A stretch of 16,396 nucleotides of DNA from CAZMCT01 sp964564785 (lineage in GTDB: Bacteria; Planctomycetota; Phycisphaerae; UBA1845; Fen-1342): positions 1 through 16,396 of the forward strand of contig CAZMCT010000091.1 of assembly GCA_964564785.1 (NCBI GenBank), given 5' to 3'. The position numbers and the translations under genes were made by a program. Numbering within the stretch: the stretch's first letter is position 1; each line of letters begins with the position of its first letter. The notes under the pieces were generated by a model. It was not told the origin of the DNA and made no database searches. It saw nothing but the letters and a program-made list of their open reading frames with translations. Below are positions 15,097 through 16,396 of the stretch, piece after piece.

Positions 15097-16332
15097 ATGC
15101 CGTTGCTGATCCCGACCGACGAGTTGCAACCCGGGATGAAGCTGTTCGAGCCGGTGGTGGTCAACGGCCAACTGATGCTGCACGGCGGGCGGCTGCTTTC
15201 GGCGTCCGACGTCGCGATCATCCGGCGGCGTTTCCCAGCCATGTGCGTGCGGATCGAGGATCCCCTGCTCGACCGGCTGCTCGAGTTCGAGGATGACACG
15301 CGCGAGCGGAGGATCGCGGCCGAGGCGCAGCGGCGGGTCTCGGCTTGCTTGGCGCAGGTGGGAGAGCGCTTCGCGGTCCGCGAGTCGCTCTCGGCGGTCG
15401 ACGTCGGGCTGCTGCGGCTGACGGTGACGGAGCTGATAGAGTACCTGAGCGCGAACCGGGTGAGCGCGGCGCTGGTGACGGCGTGCACGGACAGTCGGAC
15501 GTATCTGGGCACACACACCGGCAACGTCTTTTACCTGAGCCTGCTGCTCGGCAACGCGGCGATGGACTACGTGATCAGCGAGCGCCGGCGGCAGATCCGG
15601 GCCCGCGAGGTGAGCGCCCATTTCGCCCACGACCTCACGCCGCTCGGCCTGGCGGCCCTGGTGATGGACATCGGCATGCTGCCGCTCCAGCACCTCGCCC
15701 GCCTGCCGCGCCCGTTGACGCCCGCGGAGCGGGCCGCCGTCCGCCGGCACCCCCTGGACTCGTTCAACGCGCTGCCGCCGACCTTCTCGGCGGTCGCGCG
15801 CGTCGTGGTCAAGATGCACCACGAGAACTTCTGCGGCACCGGTTACCCGCGCGGGATCCCCGGCCACCGGCAGCACGTGTTCGCCCGACTGTTGCGCATC
15901 GCGGACGCCTTCGACGCCGCCACCAGCGAGCGGATTTACCACGGCGCGAAATCGCCGGCGCGTGTCCTGTGGGAGATGACCCGCGGGCCGTACCGCCGCT
16001 TCTACGACCCGCGACTGATGCACACCTTCGCCGGGCTCATCCAGCCCTTCCCGATCGGTTCGAAGCTGCGGCTGGCCGACGGCCGCTATGCCGCCGTCGT
16101 GCGCTACCGCCGCCAGCAGCCCTTCGACCCCGTCGTCGTCATCGCGTTCGACGCGCACGACCGGCCGCTGCCGCCGGAGCAACTCGAGGGGCCGCTGAGC
16201 CTCAGTTCGCGGCCGGAGCTGCGCGTCGCCACGCTCAACGGCGAGGACCTCTCGTTCCTGTACGCGCCCGCACCCGACGAACCGGGCCCGTCGATGTCAG
16301 AGCTCATGCCGCTGAGCGCGGCGTACCCCTAG
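15097..16332 (+). CDS. HD-GYP-like protein with altered HD dyad
   Basis: The 411-residue product resembles HD-GYP cyclic-di-GMP phosphodiesterases. Residues 1-55 resemble the N-terminal region common in this group (ELQPGMKLFEPVVVNGQLMLHGGRLLSASDVAIIRRR). The core has His140 (GTHTGNV), Met190-Asp191 in VMDIGM where HDIGK is normal, His218 (RRHPL), His241-His242 (MHHENFCGTGYPRG, with Gly249-Tyr250-Pro251) and Asp270 (RIADAFDA). So the GYP loop and most metal ligands remain, but the histidine of the HD pair and the following lysine are replaced. Activity may be lost or changed; it could be a c-di-GMP sensor. A beta-rich tail follows from about 315. I see no membrane segment. It is a single gene, about 115 nt after repeat copy 2. 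Confidence 0.85.
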   Translation: MPLLIPTDELQPGMKLFEPVVVNGQLMLHGGRLLSASDVAIIRRRFPAMCVRIEDPLLDRLLEFEDDTRERRIAAEAQRRVSACLAQVGERFAVRESLSAVDVGLLRLTVTELIEYLSANRVSAALVTACTDSRTYLGTHTGNVFYLSLLLGNAAMDYVISERRRQIRAREVSAHFAHDLTPLGLAALVMDIGMLPLQHLARLPRPLTPAERAAVRRHPLDSFNALPPTFSAVARVVVKMHHENFCGTGYPRGIPGHRQHVFARLLRIADAFDAATSERIYHGAKSPARVLWEMTRGPYRRFYDPRLMHTFAGLIQPFPIGSKLRLADGRYAAVVRYRRQQPFDPVVVIAFDAHDRPLPPEQLEGPLSLSSRPELRVATLNGEDLSFLYAPAPDEPGPSMSELMPLSAAYP

Positions 16333-16366
16333 GCCGCCCCGCCGCCGCTCAGCGGCCGGGGGCCTT

Positions 16367-16385
16367 CGCGGGCGGCGAACCCGCG
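16367..16385 (+). terminator. Hairpin after the HD-GYP-like gene
   Basis: CGCGGG (16367-16372) pairs with CCCGCG (16380-16385) around a 7-nt loop, 34 nt past the stop. No T-run follows before the window ends, so this is only a positional candidate. A smaller stem, GCCGC-TCA-GCGGC, lies at 16344-16356. Confidence 0.3.
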
Positions 16386-16396
16386 TCCGCGTGCAG

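Noticed and set aside
14821..16182. A 453-codon minus-strand frame opposite the HD-GYP-like gene
   Set aside because: No recognisable domain, and the opposite strand carries conserved GYP and metal-ligand motifs.

Overview
The window is high-GC bacterial DNA (about two thirds G+C or more, by eye) with closely spaced genes and no rRNA, tRNA, CRISPR array or transposase gene that I can see. The gene types fit a free-living Gram-negative lineage: a multi-PAS hybrid kinase, FabI, a lipoprotein nuclease/phosphatase, a FliN-like protein and an HD-GYP-like protein. A planctomycete-like origin (Phycisphaerae type) is my best guess. It is an inference from overall style, not from a marker gene.

Layout, left to right. 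(1) 48-2831 (+): a hybrid sensor histidine kinase whose 5' end is interrupted by an in-frame stop. (2) 3170-3958 (+): fabI, followed by a convergent gene, 4097-5212 (-), for a lipoprotein of the endonuclease/exonuclease/phosphatase fold. (3) 5340-7575 (+): an overlapping pair, a VanZ-like membrane protein fused to an Mth938-like domain and a membrane-anchored TPR protein. (4) 7847-10675 (+): mutM, with an insert of about 37 residues, then asnB 3 nt downstream. (5) 10824-11213 (+): a solitary FliN/SpoA-domain protein. (6) 11251-13116 (-): an ABC exporter half-molecule with a non-canonical catalytic residue. (7) 13228-14579 (-): a two-gene unit, pyrH then a dual-specificity-type phosphatase, with a one-base stop/start overlap and a strong hairpin after it. 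(8) 15097-16332 (+): an HD-GYP-like protein lacking the histidine of the HD dyad.

Two intergenic copies of one imperfect, inverted-repeat-bounded element lie at 7596-7720 and 14891-14982. Both are in the same orientation and each ends about 115-127 nt before a gene. A different hairpin-rich segment seems to have entered mutM in frame. These short mobile-looking repeats, the VanZ-Mth938 fusion and the degenerate HD-GYP protein are the least ordinary parts. Most other genes are housekeeping (lipid, nucleotide and asparagine synthesis, DNA repair) or signalling. I do not see a clear defence system, biosynthetic cluster or phage region.
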